DNA of 64,000 nucleotides from Pictodentalium vernedei (GCA_031216915.1 CM062296.1:63291084-63355083), one strand, 5' to 3'; positions 1 through 11,234 are shown, counted from the first letter of the stretch. The notes: generated from the sequence alone by a model not told the origin. Numbers and translations: made by a program.

Positions 1-530
1 GTGTTACAGAACAGAAAATAAGGGGTTCCATATTGTATTGATGGGAGATTTTAATGAACACTATGGAGACGGCAGAGAGGGTATATTGGGTGGGAGACAC
101 GAAAATCAACGTTAACCCTTTACCTGACTTGAAAAGCAGACGACACTTGCACCCAAAAAATTTAAATAATTTTTTTTTCATTTTTTGTCTCAAAAGCATA
201 GGTTATGATCACTCATTGGAACGAGCTCGACGAGCTCGGTCCAATAAGGGGTTATAACCTATGTTTTTTAGACAAAAAAAAAATGAAAAAATAAGGAAAT
301 TTAATGATTTTTGAGAAAATCGAGAGCTCGTTCCAGCGAGGGAGGGGTTATAACCTATGTTTTTGAGACAAAAAGTGAAAAAAAAAATAGTTATTCAAGA
401 ATTTTGTTTGCAAGTGTCGTCTGCTTTTCATGTTAGGTAAAGGGTTAAGATGTGTTAGATATTCTCGAGGCTGTTCCACCAGGTACTGAACAACGTGACG
501 TTTTTTAACGTGGTGATGACGTCCGCGGTG
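1..530 (+). mobile_element. LINE endonuclease fragment interrupted by a MITE
   Basis: Bases 25-110 translate to ...IVLMGDFNEHYGDGREGILGG..., which matches the endonuclease block of the fuller LINE at 56.4-60.7 kb (IVLMGDFNGHIGDKEEGIQGG). This is the MGDFN motif of apurinic-type LINE endonucleases. The frame stops at a TTAA-flanked MITE (112-448). Beyond it, DVLDILEAV resembles the MLDLSKEL that follows in the fuller copy, so the MITE jumped into this LINE. The right edge of LINE homology, about 530, is approximate. The fragment runs off the left edge of the window. Confidence 0.7.
112..448. mobile_element. piggyBac-like MITE, subfamily B, double-hairpin form
   Basis: TTAA occurs at both ends, followed inward by CCCTTTACC and its inverse. 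Both ends carry the same right-end sequence (GCAGACGACACTTGC near the left end and its inverse near the right). Two partial central hairpins, each with a GAGCTCG core and TAACCTATG arm, lie inside. It therefore looks like a fusion of two copies rather than a simple single-hairpin MITE. TTAA targets and CCC-starting ends are typical of the piggyBac superfamily. No coding sequence is present. Confidence 0.8.
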
Positions 531-887
531 CCAAATATTCATTCAATAAAAAAGAAAGCTCTAAAAACCCTTGCTTCACTAATAAGACATATTCCCCCTT
601 CTGCAAATAGCAGGTTTTCTCAGGAGAATTCACCCATTTACTGTATACCCACTGGTATTATAGGGAGGTGGCGGGGAGGGGGAGGGGGCTTAACTTGTTT
701 TGGGCAGTATAGAATAGTGAGCTCAAACACATAATAAAAGATTTCACAGTGCTGTAGAAAAGGACGAGAAGAAAACGTCGAACTTAATTAAAATTCAATC
801 ACGTGATCTCATGTTGCTTTGGTCATCCCCAAAGAATGAGTTGAATAACTTACGACAATTCCATTTCAAATATCAAAAATATTGTGT
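531..887. other. no recognised feature
   Basis: Apart from a short GGGGAGGGGGAGGGGG run near 675-690, nothing here could be assigned to a gene or repeat family seen elsewhere in the window. Confidence 0.5.
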
Positions 888-895
888 AGTTACTG

Positions 896-937
896 CAGGG
901 GCGTAGGAAGCTTATAATGTTGTTTTTTTGGGGTTTT

Positions 938-971
<34 letters not shown>

Positions 972-1674
972 TTATTGTAAACGGGAGCTTGTAGGGGACA
1001 GCACGGCCGCCGCCTTTGACGGACCGCTCTGAGTAGCCGAACCCGGGTGAGAGTGCGGGAGGGGGATACCAGGAAAATTTGTGAAATATGAACTACTGAG
1101 AGCTCATTTCCCAGCTTCTCTTGTGAAAAAATCAAGGTAAAGTTGCTGTTAATTTTTGGTGTTTATCCCTTTACCTAGCATGAAAAGCAGACGACACTTG
1201 CAAAACAAATTCTCCAATAACTCATTTTTTTCATTTTTTGTCTCCAAAACATAGGTTATGACCCCTCATTGGATCGAGCTCGAAGAGTTCGTTCCAATTA
1301 GGGGTCATAACCAATGTTTTTGAGAAAAAAATATAAAAATCATGAAAATTAATTGGCGATTTTTGAGAATAGCGCTGGCCGGTTTTGGCCGTTATGTTGG
1401 GTAAAGGGTTAAAGGAGGGTGTATGTCAGAGAGGAAGATGTTAACCCGTTGAGCGTCAAATCAGTCAGTGACATTGGCTACCAACTTTTCTATGCATTAC
1501 AAATGGTGTAGATCATACAGTTTTTATGTGCGTCTGTATAATGTAGAATATGCAGATGTATGTGGTTATTTTCGTGTAGGTACTAGATATGATTTACAAA
1601 GTTTTGGAAAAAAAAAATTTCGGGGGGGGAGGTAAATACCCCCTTCACCCCCCTCTCCGGTTCCTACGTCACTG
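896..1674. mobile_element. non-autonomous hAT-like element with 8-bp target duplication
   Basis: The ends are CAGGGGCGTAGGAAG and the inverse TTCCTACGTCACTG. The 8-bp AGTTACTG is repeated directly outside both ends (888-895 and 1675-1682), the size expected for hAT. A G homopolymer run lies about 60 bases inside the left end and a second G run near the right end. A piggyBac-like MITE (1163-1412) is nested inside. The middle matches 25487-25997 in inverted orientation, and the outer parts match the shorter element at 1856-2167. No transposase frame is visible. Confidence 0.82.
1163..1412. mobile_element. piggyBac-like MITE, subfamily B, nested in a hAT element
   Basis: It has CCCTTTACC ends, GCAGACGACACTTGC near the left end, a central palindrome around GAGCTCG with TAACCTATG-type arms, and GGTTTTGGCCGTTA near the right end. 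The left target reads TTAT instead of TTAA. The same variant is found at the corresponding end of the copy at 25549-25799, so the two share an origin. Confidence 0.85.
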
Positions 1675-1855
1675 AGTTACTGTCAGAGATACCCCTATCA
1701 TCTTCTGTTTTGTGAAAATCATACCCCAAGTACCGTAGAATACACTGCTAAAAACGAATGTATGGGCAGTTGCAGCTTTAAATGCATTTGTTCATTGAAA
1801 TATGAAGACATCGGAAGTTACAAAGCTAATCGCGTCCAGCCATACCTCAATTAAT

Positions 1856-2167
1856 CAGTGGCGTAGGAACTGGGGAGGGGGTGGGTAAGGGGGTATTTAC
1901 CCCCCCCCCCCTCCTCCCCCGCAAAAAAAGTTCCAAAATATTGTAAATCATATCTAGTATCTACACGAAAATAACCACATACATCTTCATATTCTACATC
2001 ATATAGCTCATATTTCACAAATTTTCCTGGTATCCCCCTCCCGCACTCTTCCCCGGGTTCGGCTACGTAGGGCGGGCGGCCAAAGGAGTCCGTGTTGTTC
2101 ACTACAAGCTCCCGTTTACAATACCCCCCCCCCCCCCCCCCAATATTATAAGCTTCCTACGTCCCTG
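1856..2167. mobile_element. short hAT-like MITE with 8-bp target duplication
   Basis: The ends are CAGTGGCGTAGGAAC and the inverse GCTTCCTACGTCCCTG. Flanks are CAATTAAT (1848-1855) and CAAATAAT (2168-2175), an 8-bp duplication with one mismatch. Two C runs lie close to the ends. It is the uninterrupted, inverted relative of the element at 896-1674. Confidence 0.78.
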
Positions 2168-2360
2168 CAAATAATTTATTTCTCGGAGTTTGACTCCACA
2201 TCAGCAGCTAAGGCTATATCGCGGTACCTATTGTAAAATTTGTCAGTATTATTCTTAAAATAATAACGTAATGTAATAATATAATTAAACTTTAATGAGG
2301 GATAAATAAGTGGTGAGCACACCAATGACAAAACGATACAAGAAGTTTATAGCACACTGT

Positions 2361-2606
2361 TTAACCCTTTACCTAACATGAAAAGCAGACGACATTTGTA
2401 AAAAAAAATCTTGAATAACTAATTTTTTTTCATTTTTTTTTGTCTCAAAAACATAGGTTATGACCCCTCATTGGAACGAGCTCGTTCAAATGAAGGGTCA
2501 TAACCTATGTTTCTGAGACAAAAAATGAAAACAATAATTAAAATTAATTGGAGATTTTTTAGAATAGCGCTGGCGGTTTTGGCCGTTACATTGGGTAATG
2601 GGTTAA
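2361..2606. mobile_element. piggyBac-like MITE, subfamily B
   Basis: TTAA lies at both ends, followed by CCCTTTACC on the left and its near-inverse on the right (GGGTAATGGG). The central GAACGAGCTCGTTC palindrome has arms reading CATAACCTATG. Confidence 0.88.
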
Positions 2607-2733
2607 ATAACTTCGCATAAAGCAACCTGGTGAATAGACATGAAGAAAAAATCTTATTTTTCAGAAGAAAAGCAATTTTTAATTTACTAGATTATTTTGA
2701 AATCGCAAGCTAATTTCCAGAAGTTATCCAACG

Positions 2734-3576
2734 TAGGGCTGTCGCGATTATTCGATTAGTCGACTAACCGTCGACTATTGAAGTAGCCGACGTTTTTTAT
2801 TTTTAGTCGATCGTCGTTCATTTTCAAGGTGGTACACGTCTACTACACGTCGGGGCTAAATTGCATTGTTTTGTGAGGTGAATGATCAATGAAGGTGAAT
2901 AACTTTAAATATCTAACCATAGTTAACATTCATATCCGGAAGACTGTACGACTGTCACTGACTGTGTAAGAAAGAACACTTACAGTTACTCGAGAAGAAT
3001 AAATTCTTCTGAATTTCTCCAGTCTTGTACACACGAATGCACCCAATGGAAAACCCAAAGCGCGGTAGTGACAAAATTATGACGAAAGTCAGAACGTCAG
3101 ATCACTTCTCAAAGTTCGGAACTTCAGAGTAAGATCCAATTTTAACAACTGACGAGGGAATTCATAGATCTCAATGTTCACAATTTCGAGAAACTTATTG
3201 CAGAAAGGAAATATATGCAGGAACGTTCTTTGGTAAATTCCTTTTAATTCATCGGCTTCAATCTAGTTCAAACTTGGACCCGCAGTCAGTAATATTATTT
3301 TTGGGGTTGGTACGTCCTACAGGACGTACCAACCCCAAAAATTATATTACGGACTGTGGGTCCAAGATTGGACTACATGTAGCTTCAGTCGGGACCGATT
3401 TGTTGTTCCCACAACCCCACTTCGTCTGAACACACTGGTGCCATTGTCATTTTCAGAGTTTTACGAACAGAAGAATGATTTACTAAAAAATCATGGGAAG
3501 CGACTATTAATCGACTAACCGTCGATTACTGGTCACGATTAGTCGATTACAAAAAATGATAGTCGCGACAGCCCTA
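2734..3576. mobile_element. non-autonomous hAT element with perfect 8-bp target duplication
   Basis: The terminal inverted repeat begins TAGGGCTGTCGCGA and ends TCGCGACAGCCCTA. Subterminal CGATTAGTCGACTAACCG occurs at both ends in inverted orientation. ATCCAACG is duplicated exactly at 2726-2733 and 3577-3584. Ends of this kind and an 8-bp duplication place it in the hAT superfamily. No transposase frame is present. The middle holds a near-perfect palindrome (3264-3375). Confidence 0.9.
3264..3375. repeat. near-perfect palindrome inside the hAT element
   Basis: Two arms of about 55 bases meet near 3320, around GGTACGTCCT and AGGACGTACC. Only a few mismatches separate the arms, so the transcript would fold into one long hairpin. 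Confidence 0.85.
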
Positions 3577-3905
3577 ATCCAACGCAGCACAAGCCTTGAT
3601 TGAATCGGGCCATTCACAGAGCAAACTAACAAAGATAAACAGGTTAAGGTGTCTGCATGTTTAGTAATATAATGACATTTAATTTAAAATGTCTGCAGTG
3701 AAATATAATTTTTAAGTAAGTTTTCGGACTTTCATCGCGAATAAAAGTTTGAAATAAAAAAAGAACTTTCAACATTTTTAAATAAGTAGAAAAAAAGTTT
3801 AGAAAGTTTGTTAGCTGTATCTTTTATAGATATATTGTTACGTTAATCAGAAGACAACGTTGGGAACGAAAAATGGCAAAAATAGGCTAAAGTTTGAAGT
3901 TATGT

Positions 3906-4099
3906 TTAATCCTTTGAACCCGAGCAGTCCGGCCCAGGAGCATGATACGTCATAATTTCATTAAGTAGGATGGCTAAATGAATGTGTGGAGTAGACCAAT
4001 TAATACTTGGTCTACCCCAAATAATGAAGATGGACTTTTCCAATTTCTGTCATTGAACTGACATGGAAGATAGCCTACCACCAGCGTTCAAGGGGTTAA
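3906..4099. mobile_element. second TTAA-flanked MITE family
   Basis: TTAA lies at both ends. The inverted ends are TCCTTTGAACCC and, read inward from the right, CCCCTTGAACGC. The inside contains an imperfect hairpin around GGTCTACCCC. A diverged piece of the same inside recurs at 19421-19545. It differs from the 13-copy MITE family but uses the same target. Confidence 0.68.
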
Positions 4100-4684
4100 A
4101 TGTCAAAATGGCGCCAAATCGAAAAACAAAAAAAAACAGCTGTCTCTTAATTTTTTTTAGCTCCACGACATACTAAAATTTCAAAAACATGACACTCATT
4201 TTAAGTTTTTACCTTATGACCCTATGACGTCACCTTAACGTTCGACCATAACAGTTTGAATTTTCCAATTCGGGAATACATTGTTAGATATGTTTTTTTT
4301 TTTTGCATCAATTATATTCCCAAAATTTCGATAGGCTGAGGCCGAAAATAAGGTTGAAAATGAAAGGTATAGAAAATGACGTAAAATTGGCATCGCTGGC
4401 ATCGCGAGCGTAAATCTGAAATGAAAATATGAAATCGCGTAATTTCAAATAAGCAGAAAACAGTGTGTGAAGTTTTCTAGATGTGCTATTTGTTACACGA
4501 CTGTTCTGTGAAATCCTCATCTACAGCAACACTAAACCATGCGAAAAATGAAAATCTGTTCCGCACATATGTGCGGAACGGAAATCGTTGACGGACTATT
4601 TTTAAATAGAAGCGAATTTCAGTGGAATTTTCTACAAATAGTGCAACGCAATTACGATTTGAATCGCTTGCGATAGCTGAAAAT

Positions 4685-4751
4685 CGTGCCCTGAGTTCCA
4701 GTGTGTTCTGTGTACCAGCAGGCACATAGAAAACATTGGAAGTCAAGGGAC
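4685..4751. repeat. short palindrome, GTTCTATGTGCC family
   Basis: Imperfect inverted repeat around CCCTGAGTTCCAGTGTGTTC and its inverse. Better-preserved relatives are at 21018-21084, 40627-40686 and 40690-40745. Confidence 0.6.
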
Positions 4752-4868
4752 AAAATAGAAAGACGGGTTCCCCTCGCAACTTGCTTGGCGATAAAATGTG
4801 TTCTTTTTTACACTTGTCACATGAATTGCGGGGTGTCCTTCTAATAATTGTTTTCACAGACGTAATTA

Positions 4869-4992
4869 ACACAGAACGACACACGCGTGTGAATGGGTTA
4901 ACCGATATGCAATGCGACCTTTCGTTTTATCCTCCCGCGCTGGCACTCGGCCATATCGATTAACCCATTCGCATACGTGTGTCGTTCTGTGT
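4869..4992. repeat. inverted repeat with ~40-bp arms
   Basis: The outer ends are ACACAGAACGACACACG and the inverse CGTGTGTCGTTCTGTGT. The arms continue through GGGTTAACCGATATG and CATATCGATTAACCC. The ~40-bp loop is unrelated sequence. It has the shape of a very small foldback MITE; no target duplication could be fixed. Confidence 0.7.
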
Positions 4993-5755
4993 ATTTATAA
5001 ATTGGGAACAATATGAATCAAAAAATAATCAAAAACACAGCTATCTCTTCTTTTTCGTTTTTTTGTTGTTGTTGATTTTAACTCTTCTAAAATTTTAAAC
5101 AATGCGATTAATTTTAATTTTTGAACTTCTGACCCCATGCCACGTCAACTCAGTGTTTGACATAAAGGTTTGAATTTTCTGGGATGGGAATGCATTTTTA
5201 GGCATGGTTTTGTTGGAGATAAAATTCCCAACATTTCAAAAGACTGAGGCTTAAAATTATGTTCAAACTAAAAGGTCAAAAGAATGACCCAAATCAATTG
5301 AAGTCGCTGGCATCGGGGGTGACATTTTAATTCCATAAATGGGGGAGCACAATTATGACCATAGAACGGTATGTGAAGTCTATAGATGTATATGAGGGGA
5401 GAAAATTTAATCACAAGAGTTGGTTTTTCATTGCATTTTGACCAAAAGAGCGTAAACTTTGAAGTTACGTGAAAGCTTCAAAATGGCGATAAATCAAAAA
5501 AAACCCCAAAACAAGCTTTCCTAATTCTGTGAACTTTTACATACTAAAATTTCAAGAAAGTCGGACCCGTTTTGATTTTGACCTTATAACATCTTACGAG
5601 GCCACCTCAGTAGTAGGAGATGGATGGATCCTGCCCGGTTGGCGCGCATCTCACGGCGGATCTTATGTGACGTGAAAGTCACGTGACCAAGTTAAGTCAT
5701 GTTTAGTTGTCATGGTAGCCCATACCATATATCAAAGATAAAAAAATTCTGACTA

Positions 5756-6270
5756 GTGTTTCTGGAGAAGAAGAGTTTTAAAGATTATTCCTCATATTTG
5801 ACTAACTTAAAATTCTGGCTCCAACATGGAGTCCAAATATCAACCCAGGGTTATGGTTTAAACAAAATTAGATCTAACCTTCCTGATGATGTTGTACACA
5901 AAATATCAAAAGATTCTGTCCGGTGGATTTTTAAAGATTATTCCCCATATTGCACTAAGTTAACATTCGGACCCCATAGGAAGCCCAAATATTAACTGAG
6001 TGACTTGAGTGACTCTCGTAACAATGATGTATGACAAATATTAAAAGATTCTGAATGGTTGTTCTCAAGAAGAAGATTTTTAAAGGTTATTTCCCATATC
6101 GCCCTAAGTTCAAATTCGAGCTCCTATATTGAGCCCAAATATGAACCGAAGGGCTTAATTTTAACTAACGTTTTTCTGACCTCTCTATGGATACCGTATA
6201 CCAAATATCAAATGATTCTAATGAGTGGTTCTGTGGAAGAAATGTTTTTAAGTTTTTGCAAATATGCTGA
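5756..6270. repeat. diverged ~155-bp tandem repeat
   Basis: The phrase GAAGAAGA-TTTTTAAAG-TTATTCC(C/T)CATAT recurs near 5760, 5925, 6065 and 6230. Each copy is followed by GAGCCCAAATAT-type and ATACCAAATATCAAA-type sequence. A weaker copy is near 6660. Small frames in it translate to matching words (FKDYSSY, FKDYSPY), which come from the repeat and not from a gene. Confidence 0.65.
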
Positions 6271-6479
6271 TTCGGCATTTTTCGATGTTGTGACATCTGA
6301 CACAACCGATGGCAATTTGTTTAACCATTCTATTCTACTGGTCCGAAGAATGCTTCATATCAAATGACAGTTCCCTATACCGTGCGGTTAGGGAAATATG
6401 GGCAGTTGGAAATATTTCTATTTTTAGCTCCTGGGGTTCCGACGGGGACACGGACAATTTTTTTTGCATGAATCAAGTA

Positions 6480-7478
6480 CGTATTACTCATTAATACCGC
6501 ATACCAAATTTTGTTCAAATCGTCTCAGCGGCGAAGCCAACAATCTTGCCCCTCCATTACGAAAGCAAATATTGCTCCACGAATTTCGTTTGAACAAACT
6601 TGATTCTATACCTAGAAAGGAAGTTCCATACCAAATACCACGTCCCTGTACCCTCTGGTTCATGAGAAGAAGATTTAAAAAAAAATTGGATCATTTTTTC
6701 CCACCCCTTCCCTATGGGGCTGGGTAAGTTGATTTGAACAAAAACAAAATGCGATGTCAGAACAAGCAATTACATCAGGTTTAACTGAAATCGATTCAGC
6801 GGTATAGGGTGGATATTTCTGCACTCTTACGAGTGTATTATAGGTCTTAACGTCGTAAGTGGGTCTTTCCTAGAGGGGACAGTCCACACACACCATCGTG
6901 CCGTTTCGTACCAACTAGAAAAACAGCAAATTCCCCAGATTACCTGCTTTCATCAAAACGCTGTGTCTCGGCCAAAAATCAAATGTATTTTCATCAAATG
7001 TTCAATCCTGGTTCGAGAATAATTGCTGCATCTTTTTCCATAATGAGCGATACGAAGAGCGAATTCTATCATGTCGAGAGAGAAAGACATACTGCGCATG
7101 TACGTGTTGTTCCCTCGAAGCAAACTCGCGCTTTCTGGACTTATGAATGGTATGACCGAGTTTGGCTGGGTTCCTAGAATAGCCGCTGATAATTCGGCCA
7201 CAGTTCACTCTAAACAGACGCTACTGTATTCCAAGTATAGGGTACGCACAGGATGAAAGCCTTCAGACCCCACAGCGGTAGGGTTAATGGGTGGCTTGGT
7301 ATGTTAAAATGAGACAGACACATTCCTGTCTATGTAGGACAAGCTGTCGTTAGCCGTGTTTGCCCCTGGATAATTGCACTGACATTTCAAAGTGATCCAC
7401 TGTTATAGTTGGTTCTGTCGGTGTAGTGGTTGGAGTAGTTGTTGTGGTGATTGGTTCCGTGGTTGTGGTTGCTGGTGT
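6480..7478. other. no recognised gene
   Basis: Apart from the weak repeat unit near 6660 there is a GTGGTTG-rich low-complexity stretch at 7420-7490. Small overlapping frames exist on both strands, but none shows a domain. Confidence 0.4.
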
Positions 7479-8420
7479 GGTAGTTTGGTGGTTGCCCTGT
7501 CCACAACAGATGGATTGTTGAGAAAGTCAAAGGTATTTGCAGAACGTGTAACGGTAGAAGAGCAACTCCCAAGAAACTCCGCTGATGGAATGGACTTGGT
7601 CCAAAGAATGAAAGGTGATCAAGTCACTTTCAGATATATTGCCACAACAATTTTGGATGTGGCTCTGAGGGAAGGAGAGAGTAGCAGAATAGATGTTGTG
7701 TTTGACACATATACGGATAACTCTATCAACAATAGTGAAAGATGACTACGGGGTGAAGAGTCTGGTCATGGGATGCAAGGTATCACTGGCACTCAGATAG
7801 TGAGGCTTCTCGAATATTATTGGTAATAACCTTATCACATTAGTTTTACAGTACATGAATGGAGGAAAGCAGAGCACCGAGCAAAGCAAAAAGAGAAGAC
7901 TCAGTTGCAGCTGTGGATGAAAAATGTTACAGAATCACATCTCAAAACAGCGAGGAAGTGTCAGTTCTTCCGGCGTCAACAAGAAGAAGCAGATTGCCGC
8001 CTGCTTCTCCATAATGCAAATCAGTATTGATTTGCACAGAGGACACAGATGTCTTTATCGCGTCTTCATCATCCTATGACACGATCTATGCCCTGCTGTT
8101 CCAGAGGTACGGCACCAAAACACTTACAAGTCTTATAGACATCAGGAAAGTTGCTGCCACTGCTGGAAAAGAGGTTTGTAGAGCTCTCATTGGACTGCAC
8201 GCATATACAAGATGTGACACTGTGAGTGCTTTTGCAGGTAAAGGGAGGACAACTGCCCTAAAGCTTTTGACCTGCGGTAGGGAAACTCAGGACACATTTT
8301 TGTAAAAGTTAGGACAGGAATGGGACCTCTCCCCAAAACTGATGGATGAACTTGATACTTTTACCTGTCACTTGCATGTCCTAAAAGCTTCGCTTCGATC
8401 ACTGATGTGAATGAGCTGAG
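7479..8420 (+). pseudogene. broken copy of the EDTDV...GCDTVSAF multicopy gene family
   Basis: Three pieces of one family can be read in order. 7520-7745 gives DGMDLVQRMKGDQVTFRYIA and then RIDVVFDTYTDNSINNSER. 7860-8015 gives EWRKAEHRAK and, further on, RQQEEADCRLLLHN. 8027-8400 gives EDTDVFIAS, then DIRKVAATAGKEVCRALIG and LHAYTRCDTVSAFAGKGRT, then EWDLSPKLMDELDTFTC. From memory, intact relatives occur in many copies in cnidarian, mollusc and deuterostome genomes; the acidic motifs suggest a PIN/XPG-like nuclease fold, but that is inference. This copy has stops at 7743 and about 7817, a frame change near 8020 and a stop at 8303, and the usual GCDT is RCDT. It is dead. Confidence 0.7.
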
Positions 8421-8541
8421 GTATCACCTCAGTCATCAACTCGATAAAACTTGAGAAATCTCACCAAATGGAATTTTTATGTTTTGGGTGTGCGGTAACA
8501 TTTTCTGATATACTGATGTTATCATCGAATTTATACAAACA

Positions 8542-8766
8542 TTAACCCTTTACCCAACGAATCGCCCGCATCCGCCCGCGTAATAAGCAAAATCAGCAGT
8601 TGAAAAAATATTATTTTTAAAAAAATTTCAGCAAAACCATATTATGTGACCCCTCGTTGGAACGAGCTCGTCGAGCTCGGCCCAACGAGGGGTCACATGA
8701 TATGGTTTTGTTGAAATTTTTTGAAAAAATCATATTTAAAATAATAAATTTTGATATCGTCTGCGA
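8542..8766. mobile_element. piggyBac-like MITE, subfamily A, right end lost
   Basis: TTAACCCTTTACCCAACG starts the element, followed by the subfamily A left arm (CGCCCGCATCCGCCCGCG) and the central palindrome with TGTGACCCCTCGTTGGAACG. The right arm stops at CGTCTGCG and the terminal GTTGGGTAAAGGG is absent, so the right end is truncated. Confidence 0.85.
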
Positions 8767-9218
8767 ATTTAGGAATTATTGTCTACAAATCCACATAAAT
8801 ATATTCGTCATAGGATTTTTATTGACCTTTTCAAAACAAACAACAGACAAATATTTTTTCTGAAAATGAAATGATTCCCTCTACTAAAATTGGTCACTAT
8901 ACTGAGAGTGCCCCCAATGACAAAGTTTACAAAGTAGAAATTTATAACAAATTTGATTGAAAGTGCGTGCACTGAGCTATCGTTATAATAAGCTTCAATG
9001 TTGAGAGGTCACTAATTACAAAATACCACAAGGTTAAATATATATGTTGTACCTTTTATTGACTACTATTCCGAAATGTTCATATTATGCTTGAAGTGAA
9101 ATTATTTAATCTGTAAGGATTTGCCTTGTTGCAGTTTATGAGAGAGTGCCTATAAATTGTAACAATGCAAAGACATGTGACGAAATTTGGTTGGCCAAAA
9201 ATAATTTAGCACTTTACC

Positions 9219-9953
9219 CAGGGTGGGGGGGGGGGGGGGCACCAAAAATTTGCAAGACGTGGCGTGGGGGTGGGTCGGTCTCTTGAGTGCGCCAAAAATG
9301 TGCATTTCCAACTTGTGCAATTGTTTAAATTTTTGAAAAATATATCAATATATCAGCTGATATATACCATCATTTGTGTTTCAAACCTTAAAGATGATGT
9401 TGTACATAACACTCTTAACATAATACAACATCAGGAGGCTTTATATGTATGAATATTGGGCTTAATCTGGGAAAATGTCACACGTTTGTGTAGAAAATGT
9501 GCAGACAAAATTTTGGGAAAATTCTCTCTGATGCACTAAATTCAACCCAAGTTATTTATTTATTAATAGAATTTGTATGGATAGAAGAGGAAAGTTGCAA
9601 ACACCTGAGATACTGACAGAATAATTCAAATGAAAATTTGTTCCTGTATATGTACACCTGCTCTGGCCAAGCCTGATAATGAACAGCTTGTCATTTGTAG
9701 ATTGGGGCCCACAGCAGCCCACAGAGGTTTAAATTGGTGGTACCAGTTTAAGAACATTATGAAACCCCCCTAAAGACAGCTGTGCCTACTAAGTTTATAA
9801 GTTTATTTTGGATTTTAATGGGAGAGTGGGGGGTGGGTGTCTGAGAACGGTAGTAGAAAATTTGCACGTAGGGGTGGGTTGGTGTAAAAAGGAGCTGAAT
9901 AAAAAATAGGACGTCTCGTCTTGCAAATTTTTAGTGCCCCCCCCCCCCCCCTG
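9219..9953. mobile_element. non-autonomous hAT-like element with poly-G/poly-C ends
   Basis: The left end is CAGGGTGGG plus a G run and GCACCAAAAATTTGCAAGACG-like sequence. The right end is the inverse, TCTTGCAAATTTTTAGTGC plus a C run and CTG. CTTTACC is repeated directly at 9212-9218 and 9954-9960; an eighth base may be mutated. No transposase frame is visible. Confidence 0.75.
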
Positions 9954-9972
9954 CTTTACCAGTTAAATAAGG

Positions 9973-10165
9973 TGGGAGCGCGGTGGGTCAGTAGTTACGG
10001 CACTGAACTTCAAACCGAAAGGTGCACGGTTCGATCGTCGCCAGGGGTAACTGTGTTGTGTCCATGGGCAAGGCTCTTAAGCCTGATTGCCTACGTAGGC
10101 TGTATACTGAGGCGTACCGCACGTCGATAGTGCACTTTTCTTCAACCAATGCTTAATAACAAGGA
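9973..10165 (+). mobile_element. tRNA-headed SINE, 3' truncated
   Basis: A box A-like TGGGTCAGTAGTTACGG and a box B-like GGTTCGATCG form a tRNA-type RNA polymerase III promoter. Then comes the common SINE body (AACTGTGTTGTGTCC, GGGCAAGGCTCTTAA, GGCGTACCGCACGTCGAT). Homology stops near 10165, before the tail. The full relative is at 27864-28239. Confidence 0.8.
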
Positions 10166-11234
10166 TACCAGTGGTGCAATGTTATCACATAGAGATGCAC
10201 ACCTTGTCAAAAGTCACTATGGGCATTATTCATCTCAGATGGTATCGGCCAACTCTATTGGCTCATCATGGATTACAGGCGAGCCGTGTGGTTCACCAAT
10301 AGTCGAAATATACGCAGTGTCATTTGCAAGGGTAGTTCAAAGACCGATTTACAACACATATCTGTCAATATTCTCTCTTTGTGTACTGACAATGATATAC
10401 ACCCAACTCTTACTGACTTGGACCCCCAACTGAGAGCGCTGAAAGGTGGACAGGTGCTCTGAGCAAACGTTTGGATCTGTGTGATTGGGAAATCAGGCAG
10501 TCAGTTTATAACCAGCTCAGTTCGATTTGGTCCAACCACAACGTAGACAGATTTGTGAGGAATTTAAGCAATAAGTGCGCGTGTTTCAATGTGCGGCTTT
10601 GGCGTCCGAATGTTGAGTCTGTTAATTGTTTTCATCGGCGCTGAGCGGCGGGGACATTAAACTGGTGGGTCCCCCACCCAATGTTGATGCTTTGGTATTA
10701 AATCAAGCAATTTGGTCGAGAAAAGGCAAATGGTACTCTGATCGATCAGTTTTTTTTTAAATCAGCGCCTTATTGGTCATTATTTTGTCCCCATGCGACC
10801 CTGTGATCGCTTAGTTATCATTAAACGTTGTAGAGAAACCCTTCGAGGGGAGCCTCCTTGAACGACTCTTACAGATGAGTCAGCGGGGAGCTGCTCGAGA
10901 AGGGCCTCTTCGAACGATTCGATGCCATCGAGCCGATGAGTAATCGAGGAAAGTAGTAGGAAGTGTGGAGATGGAGCCACATTGGGGGATCTCATGGGAG
11001 ATCTCATATGTGACGTCATTGTCACGTGACCTAGTGACATATGTTTGGTTGTTATAGTAGCCCCATGAGCGGCCATTTTGTGACGTCATCCCCATAGTGA
11101 TACATGTTACTAGTGTGCACCACGTGTTGTTAGAGTGATACGTGTTTCCGTCGTCCATTTTGTATATTGGAGGCCGCCATCTTGGATTCTATGGTAGAAC
11201 GTGGTTGCTATGTTACATAAAACGTTCTTACAGG
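10166..11234. other. no recognised gene
   Basis: Nothing convincing. A GTGACGTCATTGTCACGTGACC stretch near 11010 resembles sequence near 5670, so both may belong to one old dispersed repeat. Confidence 0.4.

Larger units (their letters stand above)
3840..5620. repeat. diverged tandem repeat with at least three units
   Basis: Recognisable shared stretches are AAAATGGCG-CAAATCG, CATACTAAAATTTCAA, GTTTGAATTTTC and TCGCTGGCATCG. They recur around 3880-4410, 5030-5330 and 5440-5600. The first unit holds a TTAA-MITE (3906-4099), and the space between units 1 and 2 holds two palindromes. The uninterrupted third unit (TTTGAAGTTACGTGAAAGC) shows what the MITE target looked like before insertion. Confidence 0.65.
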
